A stretch of DNA of 64,000 nt from Epiperipatus broadwayi (lineage: Eukaryota > Onychophora > Udeonychophora > Euonychophora > Peripatidae): the NCBI GenBank assembly GCA_028023455.1, contig JAQFVV010000112.1:1798001-1862000 (forward strand). The letters run 5' to 3'. Under the pieces are notes generated by a model that saw nothing but the letters and a program-made list of their open reading frames with translations, ran no database searches and was not told where the DNA came from. Made by a program: the position numbers and the translations under genes. Shown here piece by piece: positions 45,701 through 60,700 of this stretch. Within the stretch, counting starts at the first letter, position 1, and each line of letters begins with the position of its first letter.

Positions 45701-48700
45701 CAAAACAAAGATGTTACACGTCATGTTTCTAGAAATATCATTTTCAGTTTATAAAATCAATAAAATATTTCTTAATTTTTATCATTTTTAAACATTTGAA
45801 ATGTATAATTATTTATTTCTCTTATATCTAACAAATTATACTTTAAATGTTTAAATTTTTTGAATATTTATGGCAAAATTATATTTTAAATCTTTACTCG
45901 TAAATAAAGTAGATTGCTATTTGCTTCAGGCCATATTTACATTAGCTGCTAATATAATGTTATATTTTTGATAGTGCAAATTATTATTTTTTTAAAATGT
46001 AAAACTAATAAATTTGCAAATAAACATGTTTTTGCATTATTGGAAACTGCAATGTCATAAAATGCTGAATGTTTTACAGCCTTGGCAAGAGACAATGGAT
46101 GAACTAGTCAGGGCAGGATTTATGTCTATTGTAAGAGCGGGAATTTTTAATTTCCCGCCTTTTAGCATGGAATTCTAACAAAAAATTATTATACTAAAAT
46201 ATACCGTTATACACACATTTTAACGTATATATTTATGAAAAAATTCACTAGGGGATGAATTAGCCAAAAGACGAAATAATTTGGTTCAACCTATCGTAAA
46301 GTTAACTTTTTAAAAGTTTTCAAAAATTAAAAATAATTCTTGTTGAAAAATCACAAGAGATTTATTTTTTAAACAAAAAAAATATAATTTGAACAATATT
46401 ACATCTTAATCCTTTTAATTTGTTAATTGCTTATTTTGTTAATTTAAACCACGATTGGCTAAATTAAATATCTGCTTGGGCATCCTGCTTTGGTCCACCA
46501 TCTCACTACAATATCTCCAATAGTATATATCAAGGTAATTCTTAAAGCAACTTGTTATTAACAGAAAAAAATGATAAGATGTCATTTAGCTTTATTGCAT
46601 CAGGAATTCTCACAGAGAAATATGAAATCATATTGCTATGAAGTATTAATTAACTTTCAATTTATTGTTTATTCATGCTCAAAATTTACTTAAAATTAAG
46701 TCTACTGATATTTTTGAATATCAGAACTGTGATTATATATTTGAATAATTTCCTAAATTATATTCTACAGTTAATTATAAACTGTATATTTGTTTATTAT
46801 AATTTACAAGTATTCTCATTATGCTAACCCTTATTTATAATAAAATTTGGACTTTGCTAACTTGCAGAATATTATAAAAAAAATAGAAGCAGCTGTAAAA
46901 TAATAACTCTGAAAATTAAAATGCATTTATCTTATTATGGAAGAAACTCTTTTTGTATTATTATGTCTTCATAATTAAAAATGATATTCATGAAAAAGTA
47001 GTGTTGTGCTAATTTTAGAATAAATGAAATGTTTATTTTAATGTCTAAAATTTCCAGGAATTATGTCTCATTTTTTAAGTATGTTATGAAAGTACTGACT
47101 TTCTGCTTGCATGTTTTATCATTAAATAAAATATATTCATTGAAATATATTACTTATAATTGGAATATTTTTACCTACTATGAAAATAAAAATGACTATT
47201 CATGCCGAAATATATTTCATCTAGATATTTTTACTTATTATGATAAATAAAATAAATGAGCTTTTATAAATGTCTTAATGCTTTTAAAAATTCATTTTGA
47301 TTCAGATTTAAATATTAAGCTCTCTACAAAATTTGCATTACTTTTCATAAATATTCATATATATAAATCTCATTGAAATATGTTTTGATTACTATGGAAA
47401 TATGAAAGAAATACTATACTTTCTACAATCTACATATTATTTTATAAACTTTATATTGCTTGAAATAACACTGTGCTCTTTTGTTACTTATAAATTTTAC
47501 ATTGTACTTTCTATAAATTTTTCATTTTAAATTTCATATTGCTCTGAAGGAAATAATATTATAAACCTCATACTGCTTTAAAGAATATTCTGCTCTTTTA
47601 CCCTGAGTGGCTTTATTTATGTCAATGTTTAACACAATTGCCTTATATTTTGTGTGTTATTACTGGCAGTGGCTTCTTTTATTTTATTTTTTATATTGAA
47701 AATATATATTTTAATAAGAATTTATATTTTATAAATCTCTGCATCTCACTGAGCTAGTGGCATGGGCTGACGGTTGGAATAAAACATGTAAAAATTATAT
47801 CTTAACAGCGTGCATCTGCCTACTATATACATTTTCCAGGTTCAAATAGCCTGGTGGCGCCATGTAAGGCAGATACGGTAAGACTTTATCTTCCAATATA
47901 CCCTGACCATTATGATACATATTTGTAGTTGTTTATGGGGATTTGGTAAGGCCATTCCATATTCGTTTTCTGATCACTTTCCTTAGAGCTGGAATACAAG
48001 GATCCAGATTGTTCATGTTTCAAGTGAATCAGACCTCCAGAATGAAATGTTGTCTTCTCGGGACAAGTCATACATTCCATGAGAACCAATCATTGGGTTG
48101 ATAGATCCCATGAGGAAACACACATTCGAGACGCCACATTTTATTTTGGTTAATATAGTGTCATAGTATCAGAAACTTCGCTACAACAGATCCCAGTTCA
48201 TTCTGCCATAAATATTAATAAATTCAATTTTGATTTGAATGCATGATCTAGTTATGTAAAAATAATCTGTATAGAGAGCTAATTTAGGCTAACTTTGAAG
48301 TACCTAGAATGATTGTAATTATTAATCGTCTCTCTTGCAAATTAACTGTCCACAAACCTTATAGGCATCTCATAGCATGAATTAGGCATAAATTAATTCA
48401 TAGATTATAATGTAATAAAGTTGTTAATGGAATAAGTGCCAATTTAATTGCCCCGAGCATAAGATGAGATCCTGTAACTCACTCATCTAATTGTAACACC
48501 TGTGGTGAATTTCAATGCACAGAGGGATAGCTGTCTTAATAGTTAATTGGTTTTATTAAAAGAGATAAAATATAATTTTGTTTAATGTATTTTTTCGTAG
48601 CATTTCAATCCATTCGAATCATATTAATTTTAGTTAATATTTAAGTGAATTATATAACTATGCATTGTCATTCTGGGTTTGATTACAAAATTATTAAATA

Positions 48701-51700
48701 TTTCATAAGCCATAGAAGTGTGTGGTTAGTTGAGTCATAGTTATAAGAGTTAATTCATTTCTGGAGTCTCATGTTTTACTCTTTTCTACTGCCAGCATGC
48801 AAATTAAGAAACTCCAAGTGTAGCATCATATATGTCATTTATAGGGTAGTAAGTCATGGAGTGTTGGTGGAGGAGTTAAAGTGTGATCTGATTCGAGGTC
48901 TCAACCCCTCATCTAGATCAGCTTTAGGAAATTTGCCAAGACTCTGGATTTTGTTGCATGAGTGTACAAATATGACCGTTACAATATATATATATTCATG
49001 ATAGCAATAAAGTATTACATTATATATTTTATAATATTAATTAATATGCACAGTTCTTTATAAAACAAACCGCATGTAGTTGGGCCTCTTCCACTAATAT
49101 TAGGCTGTTTGAAATAAAACTACATTAAAATTACTGTTAAATTGAATGTTCAAGCTTTTTTATCAAACTAGATACAGTGGTAATACTCAAATAAGAATAA
49201 CAATATTATGTTAATGAAAATTAATATTTTTACGGAACCTGATAAAGATGAGCCTGATATAGTATAATACCACTCCAGCCAAACTGTGGCTCTTTAGATA
49301 GTTCGATGTAGCTCTCACAAAACTTTTGAAATAAAATCATGATATAATTTATATTAGCATAATGTATTTACATTTTATTTTAAAACCATATATGTTTTAT
49401 TCTTTTGTTGTGGAAATTTAATAATGACTGCTTATGTCATCAACTTCTGTGTTTTATTATTACCTTTTCTTGGGAATATAATGCATTGCTCAAACTTGTT
49501 GGTTCAGTTTTTATTTGGACTTTGTCCAATGAGGTTGTTATTCTTTGTGCTGTTTTAATTCAAATGTTCTTAACTGTATTCTTGTATTGTGACTTTCAAA
49601 CATCAACTTTTTCCATTAATTTAATTGAGCAATACAAATATAAAAAAATATTTTAAATTTATTTTCAGATAAATAATGAATTATTGTCATAAGTATCCTC
49701 ATTTAAAAGCTGCTGCTTTGTAAACTAGTGTCAATTTTTGGGACAACATATTATATTCAACAATAAAGTTAGTAAAATCAAAACATTAGATGTGAATAAT
49801 ATTTTTTTATTGACTTTGTTCTTTCATTGTTTTGTACAATTAATCTTATTAATAAAAAAAATTAACTGTTGAATACTTCAAAAATTTAATTGCAGCTTTT
49901 GAATATGTTGCAATTTTAGCATATAATTCGTGAAAAGTTTGACTATCCTTAGTACAGCATCAAGATTGGTTAATTCTATGGCAACAATTGATATAGATCA
50001 CTAAATCCCAGTAGATAGGGTATGGGGTATTATTAGGCTTTCAAAATTACTCTGAATAGTTCAAGCTGTGATATTTTCTGAATCTTCCTGTAAATGCCAA
50101 AGTTGAACAATGAAGAAGTGAAACATAAAAACTACTGATTTTTTTGAAGTGTAGTGTTAGTGAGACTCTGAGAATATTAATGACATTAAGGGAAATTAAT
50201 ACAACAATGCTTAATTAGATTTGATTTGAACTTTCATTTTGAACATAAATAACTAGGGTGAAACTATCAGCTATTTTGATCATATTATAAGATAATCTGA
50301 TTTGTTTGTCTAATGCATGAATAAGTATGTTAAATGTAAAAGAAAAGGATGACAAGCAGTGAGATAGATGAACACCATTGTGATCACAGGGAATCAATAT
50401 CAACTTGTCAGCACATAATATCTGATGAGATTCTAAGTATTGAAGTACTAAAATTAATTTTAGTTACTTTCATTGCCTTCTAATATGAAACATATATATT
50501 ATAATTTATATCTAAATAATCAGATTTTCTGACTAAAGAACCTATGACAATAAGTACTTGTAATTAAGAAATTATAAAATACTTAATTATCATATTTTTT
50601 TACAATTAACATTAATGAAACTCCTAATATTCCAGATTCAGTAAAAAATAATAATCCTGATAATATAAAATAAATATTATATATTAATTTGAATTTTTCT
50701 TTCTATGAATTAAAAAGTATATTTTTTAATTTATCTTAAAATGAAATGTTTATAATTATGCTATGTAATATAATTGTTTTTTTATCTAAAGCCATACTTA
50801 ACTGGTGTTAGTTACTATTAATTTATATATACTGCATATTTATAAAATTATTATAGGTTACTTCTATTCTCTCTATCCTATTTTTTAAGAATTCTCTTTC
50901 ATTATCCATTATTTTATTGTTAATTTTTCTGTTATTTCTCTCACTCGTCCTAAAAAGGAAATCCATCAACTCTACTATTACTTTTATTCTTATTATATAT
51001 ATCCCAGTTTCATCATTCTTAGTTTTTACTAAAATTTCTAAAGAAAATGCTCAACATTTGCTTGCCCCACATCTGCATAAATTTTATGGCAAATTTAGAT
51101 ATTTTCATTTCTTAGTATATTCCTTTATCTCTAGACTTTCTGCTCTAATCTAAATAATAGTTCACTTCAATAATGACTGTGTTTTAACGCTGTATTAATG
51201 TTTTTGGGTTGTTTTTTTGTATAATGGAATGCTCTCTAATGAATTCTATATAAATAAGATTGAATGATATATATATAATAAACAACATTTAAATTATAAA
51301 CCATGACAATATAAGACTTTCACAAGACTAATTTAAAGGAATTCATCAGCTGTGCAAAACTGTTGAACATTTAAATAGGTTAGAATCTTACTTGATATAA
51401 AGCTACTCTTATGTGGTTTTGTTTGACAGTGAGAAATACAATTTATACAATTATTAAATGTGATAGTTTTTAAATTCATAAAGAACATATTAATTACATT
51501 TTGGGCAGATAAAAGTTGTAATCAATTGTTTTCTTAATGAATTTTACCATGAATATATATAACATTTGTAAAGAAGTTTTTTATTATTATTATTTTACTT
51601 GAAAATGGCAGATGAAATTCATAATTATCAATGTATTGATTTTTATATAAAATAATTAATATATATATATTCTATTCATTTAGAAATTTAATCCATTCCA

Positions 51701-54700
51701 TTTTTATATTTAATTAAGAAGAAAATAGTTTGTTTGTTTTTATAAATAAATAAAAGCTCTATCAAATTAAATCATTGCTACTATATTCCTACAATTCAGT
51801 TATAACATATTAACCTTTTAGTGCAACGTATGATTTAGTGCAGTAGTAGAGAAACAGATTCTGAATATAAAAGTCCTCAGATTAATTCCAGCTCTGCAAC
51901 TTCCATCAATTAAACTTCATATGAACTTCCAAGAAATAAAGCTATTTGATTATTTTATATCCTACATGAATTAATCCAGTGGTAGAATGTCAGACTCTGG
52001 AGTGTAAGATCTTCAGATAGATTCCAGTTTTGACATTTCCAGAACTCAAAATGCTTATAAACTCCCGGGCAATATAGTAATTTTTAATTCTCTATTTACG
52101 GTAGAACTGTATTTGGATTTTTTTTTCATACAGACTTGTTTCAAAGGTAGTTGAAATAAAAAGATTAAGTTCTCATAATACAAAAATTCACTTTTACATA
52201 GCACTTTTATCAAATCAATAACAACAATATAGTTAAGATTTTTTGCTTTTCAATTTTGCTATAATTTCTCATAGTCAAATTATTCCAATGGGTGATAGTT
52301 GCTGTCAAACAAAAACAAAAAAATCTTACTCTGGGCATTTAAAATGAAATTCTTCTACTAAGATAATAAAAAGAACTACATTAATTTAGATGAGCCTTAG
52401 ATAAAATTTGAAAGTCATACTTAGTTACCTAAGAGAAGAAAACTATATAGTTGAGCATTAACAATAATTTTAATAAACTATTGTAAATGATATTAGCAAA
52501 ACCAATACTATAAAAGAATAAGCATTAAAGTATCTTTAATGATTATATAATTGTAATATGGAAGTTATAACAATCTGATTATATTATACTCTGGTAGTTA
52601 AGCATTGTGACATGATTATAAATTTATTGGTAATTACACTCATAAGATGTATCAACAAAAAAATATGACTTGCAACAAATCTTAAATAGTATAAGAAAAT
52701 ATATTAATGATTAAATAAGGTGTTATTAAACTTTATATTATTTTATTTCATTTAATTTACTCTCAATGTTTTGTTATATAATTATATTTTTTATAATAAT
52801 TTGTGGTTGTCCTAATTAATATAGATATATTTCTGGTTTTATTGCAAGCAAAGATTTAAATTATTTATAATAAATATGAGAGTTGCAGATAGTCAATAAG
52901 AAGTCTAACCAAGAGTATTTTCTGATGCTCTACAAGATATTAATTGGTCAAAAACTAAAAAATTTTTCCAATAAATCTGTCTCTTTTCTTTAATCATTGT
53001 TTTTCACCATTTTGTCAAGAATCTCTCATGTATATCTGTTATTTTTGCATATGACAATGAGATTGTGTTTGTGCAATCACATTTCCATACTTTATTTACA
53101 CACAATTATTTCTGACTCTAATCTTTTTTTTTTATGTTTTCAAAAGTTATTTTTAACTTTGTATTATTTTCTATATATATATTGAAACAGTTATGTGTCT
53201 CATGGCATACAACAATATAGTAATATGTGTGCTTGTATATATATAAAGTTGAAAGAAAAAGTAGAAATAAACACAGACAAAAAATTTTGTTGACATTTTC
53301 TACATTGCACTGGAATAACAATTAAGGATTAAATAATTTTGAATTTAAAAAAGTTTATTATAAATTAAACATTTAAAAAGGTCTAATTAATATTTTATTA
53401 ATTCTGATTTTGAAATTAAACAAGCATATTTTTATGTTACACTAGATATAATGGTAATTAAAAAATTCCACTCTCTATTTTGATTAGATTAAATTTTTTT
53501 AATTAAAGTTTGTATAACATATTTTGATAAAAATCCTACAAAGTTGTTTTTGAAAGGATTAAGGAATTGAAAAGAGTCATTAACTTTTTCCAATCAAGAT
53601 AAAAAAAACTTATTTTTAATTACTGTGGGGTTTTTTAAATTCCAGCCTGACTATAAAAAGGTTAGGGAAAACATTAGAGGGGGAGGGGAATTTTTAGATT
53701 ATGGCAGCATTGACTATGAAGTTATAACTGAAGGCAAGATAGTGCAAGTCCAGTTGCTGCTACTAGTTCACACTAGTAGAGTTTGGATTCACAAGGAAGA
53801 AAGACACAGCTTTTATGTGATTTATAGCTAGTATATATGTGTATTAGATAGCATAGACTGTAGGGAGCTCACTGCAGAGCAACAGTTACCAGATTATATC
53901 TTTTCTGAAGATGACAACAAATCAGTCTATAGTTTTAAAAGAGACCAGTTTACCAAGAGTCCATGAGCTTGCTGAAGAATTATTTTATATATATACTGTC
54001 TTATCTATATGGAGAGAAGCACAGATAAAGGTACTTTATAGTATATATATATTGTAACCCTGTACTTTGTACATTGGTTCTTGTAGAAGCTAATTTAAAG
54101 GTAGTAGTCAATATTGACTAATGTTAAAAAAAAATAGTAAGTAATAAATAATATTTAGCTATTTAGTGCCTTCAACCAAAATTGCAGTCTATAAAGCCAT
54201 TTGCTTAAATTAATATTTTAAAGTCAGAAGAGAAGCTTGTTAAATTAGATTGGGTTATAATATGATGTATTATAAAAAAAATTTAATTAGTAATTTTAAA
54301 ATGTGTTGGCTATTAAAGATAGGTATTTAAAATAAGTAAAGTTGTAAAGACAGTTTAGCTTAAATAAATTCAATTCTTATAGTTAAATAATAATTTTAAA
54401 TGCAGTTGTTTAAATTAGCCTCAATTTAATGTTAAAGTAGTTTAAAAATAAAGAAATAGCTAACTTCCTTGTTTAAATGTGTGCGCTTGAATGTTTGTGC
54501 TTGTATGCACTTAATAATTACCTGGTTTTAATTGCTAAATGATATAATTCTAAAACTTAAAATTTCAATGATAAAATATTATCAAGAAAATATGCAAAAT
54601 AAAGGGTTAATTTTATTAATTTATTGGATTTATTTTGTTATTAAAAAGAAATGAAAGAAGGGATTATTTTATTTAAGAATAGAATAATTATTTAAAACAT

Positions 54701-57700
54701 TTTTTTTTGTTTAAGTTTCATTAATTAATAAGTTATAGAGTCTCTCTTTCATTCAGACAGTTATAGCACGCGATTTTTTTTTTTGGATTGAGTAGATCAG
54801 AGTGATCTAATAGTTAGTAATTAACAAAAGGTCAATTAAACCTTTTAAAACCCAAGTGTCCCTCCTAAAAAGGAGTGACTAAATTTGATTGACTAAAGTT
54901 TTTTTCCATAAAAACAGCTGATCGTCATGATAAGGGGTGACAATTACAACTTGGTCAACAGCTGCTTAATTCCTGTACTCATTTTCAGAAGTGTGTAATT
55001 TTTTTATTTATTTATTTATTTTTTCTTGAGCAAAAGTTTTAAGATTTATTTAAATTTCAAAACCATTAATAATGTGCTGAGAAAAATATAAGGTAAAACT
55101 GTCTTTGTATACTCTTTCAACATTTGGATTTTCTTATCTATTACTTAAAATATCTCGAAACACTAAACCAACTCTTCAATGTAAATTTCTTCGTTTTTGT
55201 TTAACTTAAACTGCATATTTTGGGTAATATGTTTCAAAAGATTTATTCATAATTTCATGTCGAACTTTATACTAATCCACTTTTGTTGCACTTATTATTA
55301 TTATTATTGTAAAAGGAAGAACAAGTTAAAGTTTAGAGAAGAGCTTATTTTAATCATAACTTAAGAAAATTATACGTATCGTTTTACTGACGTTTCTAAT
55401 AGGATAGACTATTTGAATAGAAAAATTATGTTTCCTGTTAAATATTTAATATTATGTTTATCAACTTTAAGAAGAAAAGAAAAGGAAAGAATTAATTATG
55501 CAATTATATGAAAATAAACTGTTGTTTAAGATATATTTGTTTTCTGTCTTGAATTAATGCTATTAAAAAACTTATATCTGCAGAAAACCTGAAATTGACT
55601 TTTATTTATTATTGTTACTATATTATAAAGATATAAGAATAGTTGTATATGCTTCGTTGTCTTCTATAATATTAAAGATACAATACTTTATCAAGATACG
55701 AAGGGAGGAAACTTCAAAAGAAAGAAATGTGTTCAATTAAGTGTTACTTTAAAAAAAAAAAACTGCTTAAAATTTTTTTATTAACTTTAATTACCTAGAA
55801 TTGACTTTTATTGTTGCTTCATGAAAACTTATATATACGCATGTGCTTATTGAAAATTATGTGATTCCGGAAAGGAAAATTCTATAAAATGAATAGCGCA
55901 ATATTTTGACGTCGTTAAATAAATATATTCCAAAAATATTATTATATTGGCCAACTTCTGTGAACTACCACTAATTTATAATATATTATTAGAGTTAAGA
56001 ACTTTAATATTTATTTTCTATTATTATTATTGTGCTTACCAGAATTCCATTTGCCATATTTTAAAAATGTTCATTCTCATTGACACGCAGTACGCTTTCC
56101 TACATGGACAAGCCGTCGGAGAATGACTTTACACCCCCAGTAAATCACAACGGAAAGTTCCCGTTAAATGGACTCATGTGTTTGTTTGTTTTTATTTAAA
56201 TATGTATTTGACTTTCTTTTGAGTTATAAATATTATTATGATACTATTATAATTTCACATGTCAAAGTAATTATATTGATAATATTTAATTTAGGGGTTT
56301 ATGCTAGAATGTGTTGGGATGTCCACACATTCCCAGGTAATTTTATATATCTATTACGTGCTGGTTTTTTTAATTCCATTCGCAAAGTATTTTATCAGTA
56401 AGAGATATTCATCTTTTTCATTTATTTGCTATTTTAAGATTTTGAGTATTTCAGTCACTCAGTAGCTAAACAGTGCTTAAATATTTGCTGGAAGTCTCGT
56501 ATTTTTAATAATTATTATACCAGAATAATTTAGTTATATATCAGTTAATTGCGAATCTAATTATTTTAGAGTGCCATACTTTATTTTGCATTATGTCCAC
56601 TTATTCATTTAGTTTATATTCTATATTTTATATATGTGTGTACTTCTGTTATCCATTGCCCAAATTTATGTGCTTTTAGTCTTAAATAATTTAATAGTCG
56701 GTTGACAAACTGCTATTGCTGTTTTCAAAGGTTGCTCATTGTTCGATAATTTTATGTGTATATTAAATTAGTTATCTTTAGTGTAAGTTGTGATCTTGCC
56801 ATTGTTTGTTTATATGAGGTGTCTGCCTTAGCAATTAGGCTTATATATTATAATCTTTTATTGTGCCTGCGTGGGATTGAGAGATTCTCCCCATAGCTTA
56901 TAGTTATTCCATGAGTTTGATAGTGTTTTATATTTCTTGTGATATTGATCATTTTATTGTTATTGAAGGTACCTATATCCCTGAAGAGGATCATTTATAT
57001 TTGGTGTGTTTTCCCATGTTTTCCTGGTGCACTGTGACAGAGTCCAGACATCTCTTTTCTGCCTCAAAGATAGGTGTTTGGAAACCACCATTCTTTTTGA
57101 TATTTACTTGCTCTGTGAAGCTTTGTTGTGCCTATCACTCATGATGAAATTTATATATTCCACCATAGTATTTGAGGTAGTATTTGTATTTGAATTGGCA
57201 TAGCAATGATTAGTAAGTTTTGAAGAGTTAGTTCTTCAGGTTGCATTATGTACAATACTTAGTGGTAAATGGCAATGTCTGTATTGTGTTGCTGAGTCGA
57301 TTGGCCAGCCACAAGAAAACTAGCAATAGATTATATTTGTATGCATTTAATATCTAGCACTTGGCATTTGGATAATACACGATATGTTTGCTGTATGCCC
57401 ATTTGGATCACCTCACTGATGGAATTGTAAGTTCTTTGGTATTTAAATATTGTTATTATTATTAGTATGTGGATAGTAATTTAGTATGATTTATGTGTGA
57501 CTTCTGGTAAATGGCCCATTTCTATTTAAAAAGTAATGTAGAAACTTAGATTCATACCAGACCATCTTTGTTAAGTTGATTGCATTCTTCAATTATTAAT
57601 ATTTTCACCAGCTTGTTAGTTCAAATTTAGTTAATGCATAGTGCCAGATTTATATAATTGCCTATATCTAATGTTCATTGATATTGTATTAGTTTAATTT

Positions 57701-60700
57701 ATATAAAATTAGTCAATTACAATTTAGCTAAATAGTGTGTTAAATTGCCTTTCAAGGTTATAAATTACTTGACAAATATAAATGTTTGAGTTATATGATA
57801 GTTTAACTTAGTCCAGCTAAAAAACTTTTAGTATTATTTCTTTAAAATTTCAATATGTTTTAAAAAAAAAAGTACATCAAACTAGTTTGAGATGACTTAA
57901 TTTCATTTATAAGTTAGTTTTTGTGGGAATGTTTGTGTCAAACCCACTTATTGGTCCTGTAGTTAATCCTTATGATAACTAATAATAAAGGTTTGGATGT
58001 GCTTATATGTCAACTGATAAAAAAAATGTATAATGACATTTGTAACAGCGCTTGTAGTAGCAAGGAGTTCTGAGTATTATCTGTAAAATAAATAAATAAA
58101 TAAAAAAAACTTGTATATAATATTTATGTTTGACACTTAATGTTTAATAAATTAAATTATTTTATTATTAAAATATTCAGTTTCTGTTTTCCTTTTCTAT
58201 ATGTCAATTGTCTTGGGTTCACACACAAATCTCCATATATCTATTAGAATTAATGAGTTTATCATTTGCAAAGTTTATAATGTCACAGTTCTGATTTCTG
58301 TCAGATAAATTTGGGTGACAGATAATCTAAATTTGCAATTCCAAAAACTTGCTATATTTAATAAAAATCTTTTGTGAAGCTTTTCAATTTAAAAAAAAAA
58401 AAATGAAATTTTATAGGGGAATAATTAGAATTGAATATTGTAAATATCTACTCAAAATTGATATAATTTAGGTTTAGATTATTCTAACTATTCATACTGC
58501 ATCGATTTTATAGACCATTCCATTATAATGTGGATATACAAATTGTGTACTTGATAATTTAATTTGAGTTGTCTGTGGAATAATGGAAGGACATAAAATG
58601 TACCCTTTTCTTTCTATTATTTTGAATGACGTCCTGGATAAATGGCTATAGTTATTCTGAATTTTAGAATATTTACTTTTGCCATTATTTAGCAAATGAG
58701 ATACTTTCTTTCTGTAATTGTTTCTCTTTTAAGTATATGTTAGGAAGCATCCTCTTGTAAGAAAGGTTTATGCCTCCTAGAGCCTCCCAGGATATCATTC
58801 ATACATTGGCAACCAGTGATTATGGAAGAAATCTCCAAAGTGCTTAAAACCCTGAGATCATTATCAGCATTAGTATTCCTTTCTTTATTGTAACCGCCAC
58901 TGAGCAAAAGCCCATTCTGTAGGAGTCTCTTCTTCTTCTTCCACCTCCACCGATGCCGCCACCACCACCACCACTACTACTACTACTTTATTATTATTAC
59001 TATTGTTATTATTATTATCCATCTTCATCATCATTTTTCCCCACCATCATATTCCCCCCTCTCTGTATTCCTCTCCCTATCTGCCATTCCCATTTTCATA
59101 ATCTTCATCATCATTTTCCCCCATCCATCATCATTCAACATCCCTTCACCCTTCCTTCATCCATTCCCATTAGATCTTCATCATCACCATTTTCTCCCTA
59201 TCCTTCCCTGCCATTGTCATTCAACATCCCTTCACACATGCCCCTCATCCATTCCCGTTAGGTTATATTGAGAATGATATTATTTTAAATAATTTCTTGA
59301 AAATGTCAGTTGTAATTTTTAAATTACAAATTTTTTTTTATATAAATAACTTTATTCAACAAAAAGTAAGATGTGTTTCCAGTATATTTTATTAAAAAAG
59401 GAAAACTTCAAAAATCTTTCTATATTGAACAAAAGAACTTGCTGGAGTATTTTTAAAGATGTTTGCAATTAATTAAAAGTAACCTGAACAAAAAGAAAAG
59501 AAATTTTTCTGGACTGTCAAAGAAGTAATATATATATATTTTTTTAGAGTAAAAGAAAACTTTTTTACCATTAATAATAATGAGTTAATTAATAACTTTG
59601 ATTCATACTTTTTATACACATAGATGTGTACATTTATGTATTATTAAAAATGAATAGAATGTTTTATACAACATGTCTGTGCTTGTTTATATAGATATGT
59701 GTCATGTAAACATTTAAAAATATATGTAAATTGTTAAATTAATTATGTATTATAAAAATGAATTTCATTTTATATTATACTGGCACATCTGTAAGCAGAT
59801 ATGTAGGTATTTTATGTATTGACACACTTGTAAATCACAATGTGGTAGCTTATTCTATTAATTGAAGTCAGAATGCCAGATTTATATTTATAGCATACTC
59901 AGCAGACCTCAATTTCATTTTAATTTATTGTTATTAATAAATTTATATTTTATTAAGTTATTCCATTGAATTTAATTAATCCTAAAATATTTTAGAATAT
60001 TATATGTTTATATTATATCTCTAGTTCACAATAATAGTTTCTAGAGTTCTTGCTTCCTGAGATATATTCGTGCATAATGGTCTGTTATCTAAAAGGGATT
60101 TATATTTAGTGTTTATAGATCTCCAGTTGATGTTGATTTCACTATTTCTCTAATGTTGGTTGACACAAAGGGGATATTCTTTAAAGTCTATGCACTACCC
60201 TTCATTTTATTTATTTGTTTAGAAATTTAGTTTATAGTTGGCCAGTACATTAATGATACTAAATGGCCAGAGCATTGATTTATGGTCAGGCTGTTTTAGT
60301 ATCTCCGCATTATTTCACTTATTGTTGTATTTTGATGGAATAGCACCTAAGTATGTGCATCCAGATAAATATTGTTTGCATATCTGCCCTAGGTTTGGCA
60401 GTCGCTAAACAATTAGTCTGGTCTATAGCAGACTACTTTCAAATACAGTCATAAGATTGACTATTGATTTATTTTTATTGTTGAACATTCATGATGATGA
60501 ATGATTACTTTTGTGTAATTAATTAGAGTTCTGTGTTGATCTCTCATGCACCTCATATTCATTATAACCTCATTTCTCATATATGTAATTTTATATTTAA
60601 ATTTAGTCATTAAATGGGGTTAATGATGATGAATGCCATCACCCTAGGTGCACCCCAAGATTCTGTACCATTACAATATATATATATATGTTTGGACTTT

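Noticed and set aside
46130-46165. Hairpin gcgggaattttt-aatttcccgc followed by a T-run, considered as a Helitron 3' end
   Set aside because: No CTRR end at the right distance and no Helitron 5' TC start or Rep/helicase pieces.
51832-52043. Two possible tRNA genes
   Set aside because: Box-like elements are present, but acceptor and anticodon stems do not pair; treated as SINE-like repeats.
56295-56336. A 42-base segment between tttaatttag and gtaatt, considered as exon 2 after the 56104 start
   Set aside because: Joining it to the upstream segment gives an in-frame stop, and the peptide matches nothing I know.
58953-59261. A 102-codon Pro/Tyr/Ser frame
   Set aside because: It is a translation of triplet and pyrimidine repeats, not a gene.
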